Source of the DNA: an uncultured Lachnospiraceae bacterium | GTDB taxonomy: Bacteria > Bacillota > Clostridia > Lachnospirales > Lachnospiraceae | Reading direction: 5' to 3' | DNA length: 64,000 bases | Assembly: GCA_910579865.1 (NCBI GenBank) | Contig: CAJTXA010000013.1 | Span: 1-64,000, forward strand | Part shown: positions 63,352 to 64,000 of the stretch, piece by piece | Numbering within the stretch: position 1 is the first letter of the stretch | How the letters are laid out: every line of letters begins with the position of its first letter | The notes under the pieces: generated by a model | Told to the model about the DNA's origin: nothing | What the model saw: the letters and a program-made list of their open reading frames with translations, nothing else | Database searches by the model: none | Program-made: the position numbers and the translations under genes

Positions 63352-63786
63352 CTATAACTTCTCATCTACAAGGATACCAGCTAACTCCCATGCTTTTGCA
63401 ATCATTCTTAGTGTTTTTTCCGGCGGAAGTTCCCGAATGACTTCATCTGTTTCCTTGTCAATAATTTTGATGGTTACGCGGTTGGTTACTTCATCAAAAC
63501 CAAATTCACAGGTTTTATCCTGTAAACTTCGATTGATGTCATCAATCGCTTTTTTCATTTTGCCCTCTGTAATTGGAGCATCTGCAGGAATCAATATATC
63601 ATTTCTATTGTTGTCGATTCCTATCGATTCTTCCGGTTTTACAGCTACTTTCATGCTGCTGTCTGCTACATCCGCTTTTTCCACAGGTGTAACAGGTTTG
63701 GCTGCCACTGTTGCGCTTGTATTTGTACTTGCACTTTTCGTTGGCGCCGAATACGATGTTGTACCTGATATAGTATCAACTGCCAT
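63352..63786 (-). CDS. flaG: FlaG-family flagellar protein
   Basis: The protein (144 residues) has a low-complexity Ala/Thr/Ser/Val-rich first half (SASTNTSATVAAKPVTPVEK) and the FlaG C-terminal domain: AIDDINRSLQDKTCEFGFDE, then RVTIKIIDKETDEVIRELPP. The ATG at 63786 follows GGAGG; the GTG at 63798 overlaps that site. FlaG modulates filament length in other bacteria. It is the first gene after the sigma-D promoter at 63885-63912 and precedes fliD by 11 bases. Confidence 0.88.
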   Translation of the reverse strand: MAVDTISGTTSYSAPTKSASTNTSATVAAKPVTPVEKADVADSSMKVAVKPEESIGIDNNRNDILIPADAPITEGKMKKAIDDINRSLQDKTCEFGFDEVTNRVTIKIIDKETDEVIRELPPEKTLRMIAKAWELAGILVDEKL

Positions 63787-63884
63787 AGCTACCTTCACCT
63801 CCGTGTGTTTTACAGCGGTGTCCGCTTCCCTGCCTATTCATCGCTGCATAAAAATTTTAAAAGTTACTTTTTTACTTTTCTTAT

Positions 63885-63912
63885 ATATCGGATAATTCTA
63901 CATTATTCTTTA
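63885..63912 (-). promoter_or_regulatory. Sigma-D promoter of flaG-fliD-fliS
   Basis: Minus-strand TAAA (63912-63909), 17 bases, CCGATAT (63891-63885), inside and just after the end of the upstream gene. Confidence 0.8.
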
Positions 63913-64000
63913 GCAACTTTTTCTAAAAGCCACCTTTGTGCCCTCTCATTCATCATTAATACATCATAGGGATTTCCCTGTTGACTTATCCGCTGTATAA
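63903..64000 (-). CDS. C-terminal end of an unidentified gene
   Basis: The minus strand entering from the right edge reads IQRISQQGNPYDVLMMNERA and QRWLLEKVAKE before TAA at 63905-63903. It is open through the edge. It probably belongs to the flagellar cluster; the last 31 residues are too few to name it. The flaG promoter -35 lies within it. Confidence 0.5.
   Translation of the reverse strand, partial: IQRISQQGNPYDVLMMNERAQRWLLEKVAKE

Overview
ORGANISM. The window reads as a low-GC, motile, gut-type Firmicute, most likely Lachnospiraceae (Roseburia/Eubacterium-like). The reasons are Firmicute-type Shine-Dalgarno sequences, a class II FBP aldolase, a type III glutamine synthetase, several large serine recombinases, and a flagellar cluster with sigma-D (sigma-28) promoters of the TAAA-N16-CCGATAT type. 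The genus call is an inference from gene content. No rRNA, tRNA or CRISPR array was seen.

LAYOUT. (1) 1-654: end of a GC-richer mobile element (5' part of a parA-like gene, terminators, paired repeats) abutting the 3' end of rpsI. (2) 655-6007: rpsI-rplM with a consensus promoter and probable L13 leader, a serine-recombinase relic coupled to a 59-codon gene, a GH1 beta-glucosidase, and two adjacent serine recombinases. (3) 6078-14940: ordinary metabolism (feoB with a palindromic operator on its promoter, a metallophosphoesterase, an orphan NADAR-like protein, an AGCS symporter, glnN, fba). (4) 15191-19406: a stand-alone FliD-like protein and a regulator patch that includes two divergent proteins, each with two XRE HTH domains. 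(5) 19571-25955: a three-gene operon, TPR protein - RdrA-like ATPase - RdrB-like adenosine deaminase, i.e. a RADAR-type anti-phage system with an extra partner, preceded by about 2.1 kb of AT-rich DNA with decayed reading frames. (6) 28089-63786: a flagellin glycosylation island. It has six paralogous DDD-type GT-A glycosyltransferases with TPR-like tails, methyltransferases, a TagF-like transferase, a phosphonate operon (PEP mutase, phosphonopyruvate decarboxylase, LicC/PntC-like nucleotidyltransferase, epimerase, phosphatase, oxidoreductase, hexapeptide acyltransferase), and then fliC, fliT-like, fliS, fliD and flaG. A small YvyF-like flagellar zinc protein lies inside the island.

HOW IT FITS. 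The glycosyltransferases probably build a glycan on the flagellin encoded at 55785-57392. Several are preceded by sigma-D-type promoters like those of fliC and flaG, so glycan synthesis would be timed with filament assembly. The phosphonate genes suggest the glycan carries a C-P bonded group activated as a CMP ester. Three features point to variable expression or surface structure: a pair of 32-bp inverted repeats around an outward-facing promoter next to the yvyF-like gene, an A10 tract that splits the last phosphonate-operon gene from its probable N-terminus, and an in-frame TGA in one methyltransferase.

MOST NOTABLE. The TPR-RdrA-RdrB operon; the phosphonate cluster embedded in a flagellin glycosylation island; the candidate promoter inverter at 33444-33909; and the A10 tract at 35462-35471. 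All function calls rest on sequence reading alone; no database search was run.
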